Origin: Xylaria sp. FL1777
Lineage: Eukaryota; Ascomycota; Sordariomycetes; Xylariales; Xylariaceae
Length of the DNA: 56,766 bases
Assembly: GCA_022578965.1 (NCBI GenBank)
Contig: MU400752.1
Coordinates: 1-56,766 of the forward strand
Reading direction: 5' to 3'
The notes under the pieces were generated by a model that saw only the letters and a program-made list of their open reading frames with translations, was not told where the DNA came from and made no database searches. Shown here in pieces: positions 34,141 to 45,315 of the stretch. The stretch's first letter is position 1, and each line of letters begins with the position of its first letter. The translations under genes and the position numbers were made by a program.

Positions 34141-37100
34141 TTAAGAGACCTCCCGTTCTTCTTGAATAGCCGTCATCTCATTGCTAGTCACACCGCCTTC
34201 CAGAAGAGGCTGACTAGGTGGAGGCATCGACATCCCCATGGTGCCTGGGGGGGTGGCACCGGCACTACCAGGGCGCGTCGGCATGCTGGAATTTATGGAG
34301 GAGCGGTTTAGAGTTGGAGTGGATTTAGCTTCGGAAGAGCGCCTTTGAGCCTCACCAGCTGAAACCTCTTGGTGGAGCGGAGACGCATGAACAGGTGAAT
34401 TGGATTTCTTACTAGCGGTATCACCACCCCCTCGGGACGAGTTCCGTGGGGAGACCCTGCCGGTCTGAGATGGCGTTAGTACCCACCACCCGAGAAAACG
34501 TGAGTGTGAGATACTTACCTGTTTTGCCCACCTAAGGCCACAGCTATTACACAGATCCCTCTGGCCACTTGGACCCCTCCTCCACTCTGGCGTGTTGCGA
34601 GTATGACAATTGGCACAGTCTCGGATCACATTTCCAACTCCTTTCCTTCGCTTGCGCTTCTTCTTATTTGATAACAGTCCGTGGAGCTCCTCGGCAAGGA
34701 CTCGGTTCACCTTTTCCATCTGACGTAGTTCGTATTGCCAGCTTGTGCATCGTGTCGTCTTGAGCTCATCGAATATGTTGTCGTCGGAGGCAAGAGCTCG
34801 ATCCTGGTTACCAGGACCCAGATTAGCGCCACTGGGTGGTTGTTCATCAGCCACTTGGCTGCTTTGCATCATGGCAAAATTTCCTATCCTGGCCTCGGGA
34901 AGTTGACCGGCCGTTAGACTCGTTCTACTTGTGAGGGATGCACCCGCCGCGGTAGCTCGAGAAGACGCCTTGAGTAACTTAGTCTGGGCTAATAGGAAGG
35001 TTGGCTTTTGTCCCTCTGACGCATCTCCTGGGTACAAGATCGTTTGTGCCTGGAGTACCTGGCCGCGTCGATTTTGCACTTCATGCTTGCATGTCACTAT
35101 CCGCCCTCTGCGGGCTTTCTCAATAGATCGACCAAACTCAACGCGCGATTCCTTCCGCATCAGCTCCTGTATACTCGTTCCCACTAGGCTTTCAGGCTGT
35201 AGATCCAGCAATGACCGAACATTGGCAGAAACGAAGAGAAACATGCCAGAGGTTGAAAGTTTTGTCCAGAGCTCCCCATCGCCAATTCCTCCTTTCAATT
35301 CGAGTTCTCGGCGACTCAGAGCAAAGACAGGTCGCTTGCGACCAATCAAGATAATGCACTTCCGACCCTTGCCCTGTTCCACGAATAGAGATCCGTGACT
35401 TTCAAACCACGTATACCCGCTCTGCTTCCTGCGAATCCGGAATACAATGTTGACGGGATTTCCGGAGGTGGTATCCTTGAGCTCCCGCGTCAGAGGGACA
35501 ATGTCGGACGGGTGGCAGATCGACGAGATAGAAGTCCCTACGAGCTCAGCAGCATCATACTCTAGAACTCGCTTGGAAGAAGGTGAAAGATAAAGAAACA
35601 GGCCTTTGAGAGACAGTACATGGACCACATCGTCGGCGTTCTCTAGCAGCATCTTGTCCCAGGACTGTTTGTGCCAGTCTGAGCCCGTACCTTTCGGGTT
35701 GTATTGTTGCAAAAGAGTGGATACATCATCGACTCCAAGCGTCTGGCCATTTTCTGGCTCCCACTGACTAGAAGGAGGGGGATTCCAAATGTACTGGGTC
35801 ATACCCTCGCCTTGCGTGTAATCGACCTTCATTGTACCGTATCCTTGAGCCGAGGCGATTGCATCCGGACATTCAACCAAGTCAATCTGGAAGCCAATGA
35901 TGTATCTGAAGTCTTCCTCATGTTCCCAAGGGATGGGAATCATAGTTAATAAATTTAAGAAAGGCTTACCACCCTTCCGGTAATTGATCAAGCTTTGCTG
36001 AACTTCCTTGCACTCAGCTATTTTTACTTTTAAGTTGTATACTGCACCATTATCGACAAACTCTCTCTTACTTCCGGCTTCTACAAGACCGTCTGGGGCT
36101 TGTAGAAATCGACAATTCTTGCCCACGATATCATGCCTGCTGTAGCCTGTAAGGTTTTGAAAATTGTCCGAAACGTATATAATAGGACAGTCATTCTGAG
36201 TCATATCGCAGACAACAAAGGCACAGGACATATCGACTGCTCCCAGATGGACCTGGGCATTCTTTCTCGTATGCACTTTCCATAGTGCCTTCAACATATC
36301 GAAGCCGCTCTTTGAATAAACTGTTTTAATATCTTCGGGGGGGGGCTGAGGTCTCATGCTAGGATTTTGGATTGTCTGCCGTTGTGAGATGGGTTCATCT
36401 GACGCCGGTCTAATCACGTTGCTTCGCGACTGCTGATAGTTAGATGTTGGCGATACTACTGCCTGGGTAGGCAATTGGGCTGACTGCTGAGGTGGGATAC
36501 CTGACGGGTAACCACTCATTCCTTCGATGTTGACAGCACCCTGCTGCGAAGGGGGTTGACTAGACTGTGGGAATTGGGGCGGTATATCCATCAGAGTTGT
36601 GTCGCCACTACCCGCAGCTATAGGCCCGCTGCCGCTAGGAGTACAGTCCATGGCATTGCTATTTTGTATGCCCATATCGAAGTCTGCGGGTAGACTATCG
36701 ACTGGGGGGAAGCTGTTAGACATAGAAGGTGGTGGAAACATGGCCATAGATGGATCACCGGCAGCCATCTGACTCATGTCTATCTGGCCCATATTCATGT
36801 TGGAGAAAGCAATCATATTACCCATCATTTCTGGCGACAGGTTAGAAAAGTCATCTGTGAGCAGTGCTTGGGGGGCGAAAGCGGCGGTGCCCTCAGGTAC
36901 GGACATGTCTGTTGGGAGAGACGGAAAGCCAGTGTTCATAGGGTCGGCTGCGGAATTGGGCACGGCGCCAAAGCGATAGTCGTGGTATAGACCACCGCCT
37001 CCCCCGAATTCCAGCATGGACATCCTCCGGTCGGCATCAGTTTGCACCGCGTGAGGCGAGAATTGCGCCTGTGATTGTGGTAAACTGCGGCGACGGAGCT

Positions 37101-37323
37101 CGGCCGAGTTGTTTTGAACAATGTCATTGTGTCGAACAACGTCATCGAGAGAGTCGGCAGCACCGATCATAGTCGCGTCCGGGTTTTCGGAGGACCCGGG
37201 AACGGTGCCGTATTGGGTGGGCTGTGATGTTGGTGGCTGCGCGCCCAGATTGTGGCCTGACTGGGCCCTCTGAAGGCGCTGCAGCTCCTCTTGGGAGAGC
37301 TGACTGCCGAAGAAACTATCCAT
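34141..37323 (-). CDS. wc-1: White collar-1 blue-light photoreceptor and GATA transcription factor
   Basis: Exons 37323-34519 and 34464-34141 with a 54-nt intron (gtaagt, branch tactaac, cag); 1,042 residues. The flavin LOV domain spans about 365-490 with GKNCRFLQ; Cys404 is the residue expected to form the FMN adduct. A second PAS lies at about 555-665 and a third, of the kind used to bind WC-2, at about 680-790. A basic nuclear signal (KKKRKRRKG) near 888 precedes a GATA finger C903-X2-C906-X18-C925-X2-C928 that binds light-response elements. The N terminus is Met/Gln/Ser/Pro-rich but lacks the long polyglutamine of Neurospora WC-1 (about 1,170 residues). The family photoactivates transcription and, with FRQ where present, runs the clock. 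The intron is in frame and directly follows the finger (after Q935). Confidence 0.97.
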   Translation of the reverse strand: MDSFFGSQLSQEELQRLQRAQSGHNLGAQPPTSQPTQYGTVPGSSENPDATMIGAADSLDDVVRHNDIVQNNSAELRRRSLPQSQAQFSPHAVQTDADRRMSMLEFGGGGGLYHDYRFGAVPNSAADPMNTGFPSLPTDMSVPEGTAAFAPQALLTDDFSNLSPEMMGNMIAFSNMNMGQIDMSQMAAGDPSMAMFPPPSMSNSFPPVDSLPADFDMGIQNSNAMDCTPSGSGPIAAGSGDTTLMDIPPQFPQSSQPPSQQGAVNIEGMSGYPSGIPPQQSAQLPTQAVVSPTSNYQQSRSNVIRPASDEPISQRQTIQNPSMRPQPPPEDIKTVYSKSGFDMLKALWKVHTRKNAQVHLGAVDMSCAFVVCDMTQNDCPIIYVSDNFQNLTGYSRHDIVGKNCRFLQAPDGLVEAGSKREFVDNGAVYNLKVKIAECKEVQQSLINYRKGGKPFLNLLTMIPIPWEHEEDFRYIIGFQIDLVECPDAIASAQGYGTMKVDYTQGEGMTQYIWNPPPSSQWEPENGQTLGVDDVSTLLQQYNPKGTGSDWHKQSWDKMLLENADDVVHVLSLKGLFLYLSPSSKRVLEYDAAELVGTSISSICHPSDIVPLTRELKDTTSGNPVNIVFRIRRKQSGYTWFESHGSLFVEQGKGRKCIILIGRKRPVFALSRRELELKGGIGDGELWTKLSTSGMFLFVSANVRSLLDLQPESLVGTSIQELMRKESRVEFGRSIEKARRGRIVTCKHEVQNRRGQVLQAQTILYPGDASEGQKPTFLLAQTKLLKASSRATAAGASLTSRTSLTAGQLPEARIGNFAMMQSSQVADEQPPSGANLGPGNQDRALASDDNIFDELKTTRCTSWQYELRQMEKVNRVLAEELHGLLSNKKKRKRRKGVGNVIRDCANCHTRNTPEWRRGPSGQRDLCNSCGLRWAKQVSISHSRFLGWWVLTPSQTGRVSPRNSSRGGGDTASKKSNSPVHASPLHQEVSAGEAQRRSSEAKSTPTLNRSSINSSMPTRPGSAGATPPGTMGMSMPPPSQPLLEGGVTSNEMTAIQEEREVS

Positions 37324-40300
37324 CCCAACGGCATAAGACTAGGCTTTCGTGAGCGTTGAGAGGATGACAGTCAAAGCAATGCAGAGAATAGGATATGGTG
37401 ATTCATTTGTCTCATGCGATCATATATCGACGTCCCCCAGGTGGCGAATACGGCGGCGGAAGTCGTCAATGTCAGGTAATGTAGGAGGGGCATAAAATGA
37501 CATATACGATGAAGCACGACGGATGGGCGTATGAATAAGGAGGTAGGTGGCCTTGCTATGTTTGGGAAGACGAAATGTCCGTGGAAGCGGTCGACGTAAA
37601 CAGGGGACGAGCCGCTAGAGGACGAGAGGTAGCACAGGCTGGGGACAAGTCCGACACTCTTCGTAATGCTCTCAGCAACAGGGAGACCGGGGGGAGAATG
37701 TATGAGGCCGAGGCCGAGGCCGATAGCGATGGTAGAACGAGGGCGGGTGGACGACAACTATTGGACCAGCGCTTGGCTGCGTCTCCAAAACCTCGAGGAG
37801 GAGGAGGAGAAGGTGTTAACGATGACCGAAGAGGAAGACAGCGGCGATCAGAAGCAGATCCAAAGGCCAACGTGGCGTGTAGGGCCGACCGCCTGTTTCG
37901 AAAGCACGACGATATCGACAGTCCTGGCGCGAGCGAAGGTGGGATGGAGGGGATGGAGGGAACGAAGGGCGAGGAAGGGGAAGAGATGAAGTCGGCGAAG
38001 ATGTCTCGTCTCGCACCAGTAGAAAACCGCCGGTAGTAGATTTCTCTAAGTAGGTACCGTAGATCACCTACCAGGTTGGTTAGGGATGGTCACCGGTATA
38101 CTCGGGACAGGTCAGTATCTGGTGTATCTGGTATCTGGTTGGTAGTGAGGTAGTCCAGACAGTCTAGACCGATCCTGTACCAACTAACCACATCCCACAT
38201 CCCACTCCCTACCTACTACCTCTGTAAGTACGCAGCATGTACTACGTAGGTAATGTGAGTGTGTGGATAGGTGGGTAGCGAGATTGTGGCACCGTGGTAC
38301 CAGCCAAAAAGGTGGCACTGGAGGTGGCATGTCACTTGTGGGTCTGCCCGGCGCCGACTTTCAAGGCGGTACCTACGACAACTTACAGGGCTTCTGGCAG
38401 GGGCCTATCCAGATCTGCCAGATGCGGGGATCCACCAACTTGGGCCAATCACGCATGCTTCCCATCTCAGTAGTTGTGTCCCCCTCCTTTCCTGCCTACC
38501 TACCTAAGTCCTGTCATACATCATACCTACATACTACCGGTACCTCTCTCCTACATAAGAGCTCAAGTATAATACCTACCTACCTACATATGTAGTTACC
38601 TGCTTACTAGGTAGGTAGGTATACATACAGAATATATCATGGATGCTTCTTATCTTTGATAGGTAGGTACCTACTTAAAATACCTACTAGGTAGATACCA
38701 AGTATGTATACTATGCATAACTGATTCGTCGCCCAATAATACCTATCTAGTACTTACCTAGGTACCCAGGAATCGTCATGCCTCTCCTACCTCGTACACA
38801 CAGCTAGGTATGTCGTACCGTACCGGTAGGACGGGACAGGAGGAAGGGAGATGTGGCAGATAAGCAGTGCCTCTAGGCAGCTGGCTGTAAGTACTCTGAG
38901 TAAGCCGTGGGCATGTCTCATCTTCCCTCGTCATAAATCCCGATTCCAAGACTCCGTCTAACGTCTAACTCGAGTGTATAGTATAATGCTAAGACTTAAC
39001 ACAGGCGTGGACAGAGACGCGCGGATGGTAATGTACCTACTGTTGATGTGATGTGTCCAGACTACCTATACTACAGTACTGATCAAGTGGTATATCATTG
39101 CGAGTCATTGCTGGTCATTGGTCAGGTAAGCCGCCCCTTGGTACAAAGAGGAACAAACTCCCTGCATGTGTGGACAACACGTCTTCCACCTGACAAGGAT
39201 GTGGAAGCCTATCTAACCTGCTGTATATGCGTAGGTACGCAAGTGTATGTGGAGAGGAAGAGGAGGAGGAGGATGAGGATGCTTCACACATGTGGGAAAT
39301 GGGAGGTTCCATACCTCGAGATAAATAGTTGTCGTGGCTCCCAATTTCCTACTCGCTCTCCTCCCGCTCGAGCATTACAGTAGCTTGCGCCTTCGGCAAC
39401 GGTGAGTGAGCCAAGTAACTAACGTGGGATATATTTCAATGTGCCCAATTAAAACGTGTAGCGTTGTTCGTATAAGTAGATTGGGGGAGCAAGCGGACTG
39501 TGGTTGCTGTACATGAGGCTTACCCAGACAAACCCAAGCTATGGTCGTGAACATTACGAAGCTCCGTGTGCCGCAGTCCACCGCGTTGCTACTCTACTCG
39601 CCACCGTCCGCTTTCTTGGTACACAACATACCTGCCTCTGGTTCATGCTCCAGTTCATGCTCCAGTTCGTGCTCCAGTTTGTGCTCTGGCTTCTGTTCTA
39701 GCTTCTACTCTAGTCTGGGCGCAGCTCGTGGGTACCAACCACTGTCACGCACAGAAGCTGGGGATGGGTGCCCAAACGTTACACGGCTTTACCATGTAGG
39801 ATTTAATATAATGTGGATTTTGTAACTCCGCTGTACAGCAACACACCGGCGTACACTATACTGCGTATCTGTAAAGTAGACGATGTCGGGCCTATCTCTA
39901 TGTTTCGTTCTTCTGCCATTGTGTTCTGTTTTTAGGGAAAGTGTGATATTAGAATGATTAGGTAGATATAACAAATGATTTAGGATGAATACCCCTTTAT
40001 GGTAGGTAACACTCATGTATACTATGTTATTCGACATGACTACGGATGAGCATAGGTACTGTAGACATTTAGTGTCTGTAAAGCACTGCGTAAGAGGGTA
40101 TGTTTGTGTGTGTATGGTGTGCGTGTCGCCTGGTCACATCATCTGTGCTGTTTTGCCTTTCCGGATACCTTCCGAATTTCTACACTGGCATATGCTCTAG
40201 AAAAGTCGGTGACAATATTCTGCGTCCCACCTGCGTCGGACGTACCATAACTACTTAATGCACAGAAAATATGCTACCTGTATGGCAGCGATTGTGCCAG

Positions 40301-41188
40301 CTAGGTTCGGTACTGTCCGCCAGCTCGCTTCCTCGTGTCTTGTCTCTCTAGTAGTTGGAAAATGCATGGCCTTTATGTCCTCGAATAGGGATGGTAGATT
40401 CAAAGACACCATGTGCCAGCCGCTGTGAAGATATGTTTATAAGAAAAGTTTCGTGTTTAGGGGCGTGGATGACAACTACTACCGCCCTGAGCAGCTCTGC
40501 ATTAGGTATATATATGTGGCATGCTGGGACTTAATCCTCGGTACATATCCTACCAATGTATGTAGCTGAGCTATATCGGGCAGGTAAACGTAGGTAGGTT
40601 CAATGTTGCTACTTGTAGTATGTCAACCAAACTTGGAGCTCTGTTACATGTTGTACCATAACTTTACAACGGCAGGGCAGCCAGCCCTTAACCCATGTGA
40701 GAATTCGCAGTCTGTATATTCCCAAACACTTCTTTCTTTCTTCTTTGCGGTTAGCTATAGCGTTGAAATGATCACAACTCGAGTGCGCTCTCATGTGAAA
40801 CACCCAACGTGGAAGTAGGTAACTTGAAGACCTAGGTACCTGACATATAAGAAGTAGGTAGGTAGGCATATGGGTATTGGACTCATCTCAGGTCACTAGG
40901 TATCTACAGGGCCAAAAATTTCGACCTCATTAAGCAGAAAACCAATACATGCTGGCTGTTATCCGTCCATAACTAACATGGACAACTAGCTCTACGTGGA
41001 CTATTCCCATTTACCTTCCATAAATCACAAAATGGTGAGGAGCATGGCCAATGGACTCATATTAAGTCATGGATAAACTACTGGTAGGAGACCCCCCTGA
41101 ACGGAGGAAGTAGACAGACACAGGCAGCCCGTTTCCCCTTACTGCATGACCGGCAGAAGTCTCGTACGTATCACATCTCACCATGCAC
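37324..41188. promoter_or_regulatory. Long gene-free region upstream of wc-1
   Basis: Nearly 3.9 kb with no supported gene, between the wc-1 start and the formamidase stop. The first 700 bp are GC-rich and pyrimidine-rich on the wc-1 strand and are probably its 5' leader. A pair of GATC words 11 bp apart (37,846 and 37,857) could be a white-collar site, though such words are common. Around 38,500-38,830 there are many overlapping taggtacctac motifs. A 12-bp minisatellite lies at 39,642-39,713. The 153-codon plus-strand frame at 37,575-38,036 is rejected (see below). Confidence 0.45.
39642..39713. repeat. 12-bp minisatellite (ttcatgctccag)n
   Basis: Six units with increasing divergence rightward: ttcatgctccag twice, then ttcgtgctccag, tttgtgctctgg, cttctgttctag, cttctactctag. 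Confidence 0.85.
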
Positions 41189-43353
41189 TTATTCTTTGTA
41201 TGTCATTCCTCCCCCAAAGCTATGCTCGCTGTTCTTTCCGCCAGCTGTGACCACGCCCTCCGTCACACCTGTCTCGAACGCACATGTACCCATGTCGAGC
41301 GCCTTAGCCGGCCCGGAAGGTGAGATATCAAAGTCAAATATATCCATTGGCAACCCGAGTGTCGTGCATGCGTTGGGTATGTCGACAATGCCAGCAACGT
41401 GGCCCTGAACTGGTGCACAAGACATCAGCAAGTACGACTGATAGTCACTGTACCCGAACCGACGCAGATATTCGATGCAGCCTGACACACGGTTAACCTT
41501 GTCCGCCAAATACTCACGCCCTCTTTAGTAGAGTTGCGGTCCCGGAGTACTCACGTAAACTAGTTTGTCGGTAGGCCACCGCTACATCCACTTTCACATT
41601 GGCAGTTAGCTTTTATACGAAAAAAAAGAAAAGAAAAAAGGCCATGCTTCACTCGGGAGATATATTGTAGTAATGATGTGTCTTGGGCGAAATAGAGAGA
41701 AGTATCACGACTCACTGTAGTGCTGTTTACCATGCTCATCAACAGAGAACCCTTCAAAGTATATATGACGGCCGGCTCCAAACTGCGGCTCGACGGGGCC
41801 TGGGATATATATAGGAGACTTCAGTCCTAGATTCGCCATGCCGTTCTTGACGACTTTGAAGTTAATAGTTATGACGCCCGCCATTTCGATGGCTCCACAA
41901 AATGAGATTTCACCGTCCCCCTCTATTTCCATCCCGTGTAAGATCATCATAGTTCAGCTAGTCCTGAATTTAGAGTGATATGGAGAGAGTACTCACGCGA
42001 GAAATGCAAGTCGCCGACGCTGAATTTGGCGCCTGGCACATGCACGGGGAGATATACACGGCTGCCACGGCTGAGATTCTTGATGTCGCAATTCCCACCG
42101 TGTTCGGGTCGACCAGGGACTGGGACGACGAGTCAGAATCAGTAACATATCTTGCAAAGGAGGACCATGTAAAGACCGTTCAAGGAGCGGTACCAATCCA
42201 AGCTGAGGAGTCCGCACTGCAGCTACAGACTCCCCGAAAACTTGAAGGAAAACGAGCTTAGGAAATAATTACCCGTCCGTGCGCCCTCCTTGCCGATCTT
42301 GTCTTTCAGCTGTGTGTCGGCAGCACCAGCATGGACATTTGTGGGCTCGGGGGGGAGCGCGACCTGTCTAACGAGTTTATTTGCGGCGATAAGTTCCGCC
42401 TCGCGCTTATTCCAGGTTTCGAGTACGTCGGCTGAGGGAGCGCAGCCGAGGATACCCGGATGGATGAGGCCGGCGAACTTTACGTGTGGGATATGTCGCG
42501 AGGTGCAGAATATACCTTCAAAGTCCCAAATCGCCTTCGCCGCCGACGGGTAGATCTCGTCGAGGAAGCCCCCACCGTTGGACTTGTCAAAGACCCCGGT
42601 GAAGCCCCAGGGTTGCTCTTGGAAAGGCTAAGCTTGTTCTCGTCAGTGTATGAACCTGCTCATTATAACTCCCTTGTAATCATTCATGCCACGGGTATAT
42701 CTTTTCCGCGATGTCTTCTCAGTAGATATTTCTCAATCGCGCGCGTGACAAGCCCACAGAGACACTCCCACTCATTTATACCGCTGTTTAAGACGCCCAT
42801 CTCCTCAGATTCTCATCGACAGAAGGCTCGGCCATGTTTGGTTCTTCCTGGAAGAAACGTACCTGGACATCCATAATCTCCACCAACAGCAGATCTCCAG
42901 GCTGTGCCCCCTCAATCTCAAACGGGCCTGTGAGGTAATGGATGCGCGTAAGGTCTACATTACGAACGTCATCCGCGCTATCATTATTGGCGATCTGGCC
43001 ACCAGTCCTAAAGACAGAGAAAGTGAAGTTATGAGCATAACAATTCTTAAAAGTGAGATCTTTTTAGCGAAACTAACCAATCTACACATTCGATCTTGAC
43101 CGTCTCTCCATCCTGTATCGTTCCCGCGAAGGGAACTATGTTCTTTCAGCAAGACCGACACCACGGAAGGCTGAATATAACATACTATCTGGATGCCATC
43201 GATTCTTATTTATACGAATCAGCCGCCGTCCACAACAATAATATTCCGGCGTGCCGGAGTGACCAAACCAGGACTTACATGTAAGTTCGTCTGTGTCCAA
43301 ACAGGCTTCTCGAGATCTATTTTCCCGACGGTGCGGATCTCAGATTTCCCCAT
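41189..43353 (-). CDS. fmdS: Formamidase (FmdA/AmdA family)
   Basis: Nine exons: 43353-43279, 43204-43186, 43135-43078, 43007-42863, 42627-42273, 42119-41997, 41922-41716, 41590-41555, 41481-41189; 436 residues. All eight introns are GT..AG and phase closes throughout. Exon 2 is only 19 nt (NRWHPD plus one base) and exon 8 only 36 nt. Family segments are continuous: IPFAGTI, KIECVDWTGGQIANNDSADD, RNVDLTRIHYLTGPFEIEGA, QPWGFTGVFDK, IWDFEGIFCTSRHIP, FAGLIHPGILGCAPSA, TVPGRPEHGGNCDIKNLSRG, GDGEISFCGAIEMAGVI, SPIYIPGPVEPQFG, CAPVQGHVAGIVDIPNAC. The enzyme hydrolyses formamide to formate and ammonia in the cytosol, allowing its use as a nitrogen source. Length is close to other fungal formamidases. 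The Aspergillus nidulans gene is under AreA nitrogen control; GATA sites lie upstream here too. Confidence 0.95.
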
Positions 43354-43937
43354 AATTGTTCTCCCTAGGTATCTTTCGACGAATGCGGATGGGACGAGAT
43401 TGATTTGAGTCGATATCTTGTTTAACACGCAACAAGACACCCAACCCGAAGTATATATACTAAAGGACCAGTAGTAGAGGCACAAATCTAAATAGACATG
43501 GCGTGTACTCGGGCTTAATACTCCTCTATCTCAATCTACCCCGCATCTTAGATAGGTGATTAGTCGTCATCCTTCTAGAGAAGTGGCATGCAGAAGCGCA
43601 TACGACTACCAATAATGGATGTCATATGTAAAACACTCGGCTGATTATAGCTTCTTATCAGTGTATCGGCCAGAGTGGCTCCCCACGCCTCTATCTACCT
43701 ACGGTAAAGTTGCAGGTCCTCTCTGCAGCTTTCAGGTTTCCTGTTGGATGAGACACAAGTGACGGGAATTCATATCATGCTGATGATCATCAAGTTTGAA
43801 TGACTGCGGATAGATCCCGAGGTTACGAATAGAAGCTTTGGACTAGATGGAAATGTCTAACTGCCTTGTCCTCGTTTTATATCCGCTATTACGGGCACCC
43901 TAATCGCAGGTCAAATCCAACCCATCCACCCCCGTCT
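43354..43937 (-). promoter_or_regulatory. Formamidase promoter with four HGATAR sites
   Basis: Sites matching HGATAR on either strand: 43,526-43,531 (ctatct), 43,550-43,555 (agatag), 43,655-43,660 (ttatca), 43,691-43,696 (ctatct). These are candidate sites for an AreA/NIT2-type GATA activator. The region also holds the 3' side of the usgS-like gene. No other gene is seen. Confidence 0.4.
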
Positions 43938-45315
43938 CTAAAATTCTTTGTGCTTCGTTTCGCTGTCTGAATGCTCACCCAATGTATCGTCTAGATTGGC
44001 AAGCGAAAGACCAAGGAATTCGTGCTTGTTTGTCCACACTTGTTGACTAACAAGAAATTGTTCCTGCTGCTGCGCGGTCGCATTCGGCGGTGGTGGTGGA
44101 TCCGTGATCTTAGTAATCAGATATGCCGTCGAGGCCTCCGCAATACCATATATCAACACACCTAGCAACGGCACTCGCAGGAGAACGTAGAAGCCGACAC
44201 CGAAGCCAAAGAGCAACCCCTCTCGACTGCGAAACCAATTTCTTTTCTGCTCCTTGTTCATGTGGATACGTGCAAAATAAGGCTCTAGCAACTCACGAGT
44301 GAGGCTGCGAGACGCGAAGTAAGTCTGCAGAAATATGACAAGGTAGCGCTTGGGAAGGAAGATTCCAGTGCCAAAGATGACGGCTGCCGGACCCAGGCCA
44401 ACCGCTTTGTGGAACGTGTAAAAACTGGCAGCCGGAAGGACTAGGTTGCCGATGTAGGGAACATAGGAAAAAGCAAAGATGGCCAAGGAGACGGATGCCT
44501 TGCGAATGAATCGCCACACGAACATGGTGACGGCCTCAGCAAAGCTTTTTGAATGTGTACTTCCGTCCTTTTGCTTGTATTGCAGGAGGTTGGGATAATA
44601 CATATCCCGAAGGTGAGTAGGGTTTTCATGCCTGTGCTTTGATACATAGGTTCTATCGACCCAATTCAGCGAATCCATAAACCTGGGAGAGCGTCAGTTT
44701 GAAGCTTCGGCGACAACTATCGACATGACGTCGGCACATACATGTCATCTAAAGTGGGCGTCACGTATCTCATCAAAGTCATGAGAAACAATGGGATTTG
44801 GAGAACATGGTTGGCGAGGAGGTCGAGGCCGCTGACCAGGCTATCATCCCAGCTCGCTTTATCGAGATTCGTCACATAGGACAGTATGGACAGAAGGACT
44901 TTAACACCGATGACCTGAATGATGCCGATGACGGCGGTGAGTGAAGAGAAGAAATGTAAGCCCTAGGTACAACATACGGGGACAGCAATGACCAGCCGAA
45001 TGGCGAGACCAGCTCCGACGGCAATGGCGGCCTGTCTATAATGGGCATTGGTAAATATGGCAGGGTTCTGCAGTGCTCTGTGGGCTATCGAGTGTCATGT
45101 CAGTCCTGGCACACACACATATATACATGTCCCACAGCAGATTTGGCGTGATGGCGGACAACGGGTGAAGGGACGAAATAACGAAGGAGTAGAGACGTAC
45201 CACCAACGAGCGTCAGCTGGACGCCTCGCAACACAGCATTTATATCGAAGTTGGAAAGATCAAAGGCCTCCTTTACCTTGTCTTTATCGAACTTGAGGTT
45301 GATGGGTTCGGCCAT
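43938..45315 (-). CDS. usgS: UsgS-like multi-pass membrane protein
   Basis: Exons 45315-45201, 45084-44978, 44914-44742, 44682-43938; introns 116, 63 and 59 nt; 379 residues. The start MAEPINLKF is the first ATG. The pattern NFDINAVLRGVQLTLVGGAHRALQ.. matches, from memory, the fungal protein annotated UsgS. Hydrophobic segments lie at about 57-88, 105-125, 195-255 and 283-320, the last two containing VPYIGNLVLPAASFYTF and GFGVGFYVLLRVPLLGVLIYG. The C-terminal 50 residues are polar and contain DPPPPPN. A short internal stop at the exon 2/3 border is removed only if the acceptor at 44,915 is used, which gives VPVIGVKVLL as in the family. Molecular role unknown; probably an endomembrane protein. 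Confidence 0.8.

Noticed and set aside
37575..38036. 153-codon plus-strand frame upstream of wc-1
   Set aside because: Arg/Gly/Glu-rich composition follows from the pyrimidine-rich wc-1 leader on the other strand; no domain and no splice partners.
42460..42876. 138-codon plus-strand frame
   Set aside because: It lies antisense to formamidase exon 5 and its 235-nt intron. The minus-strand reading gives continuous formamidase sequence.
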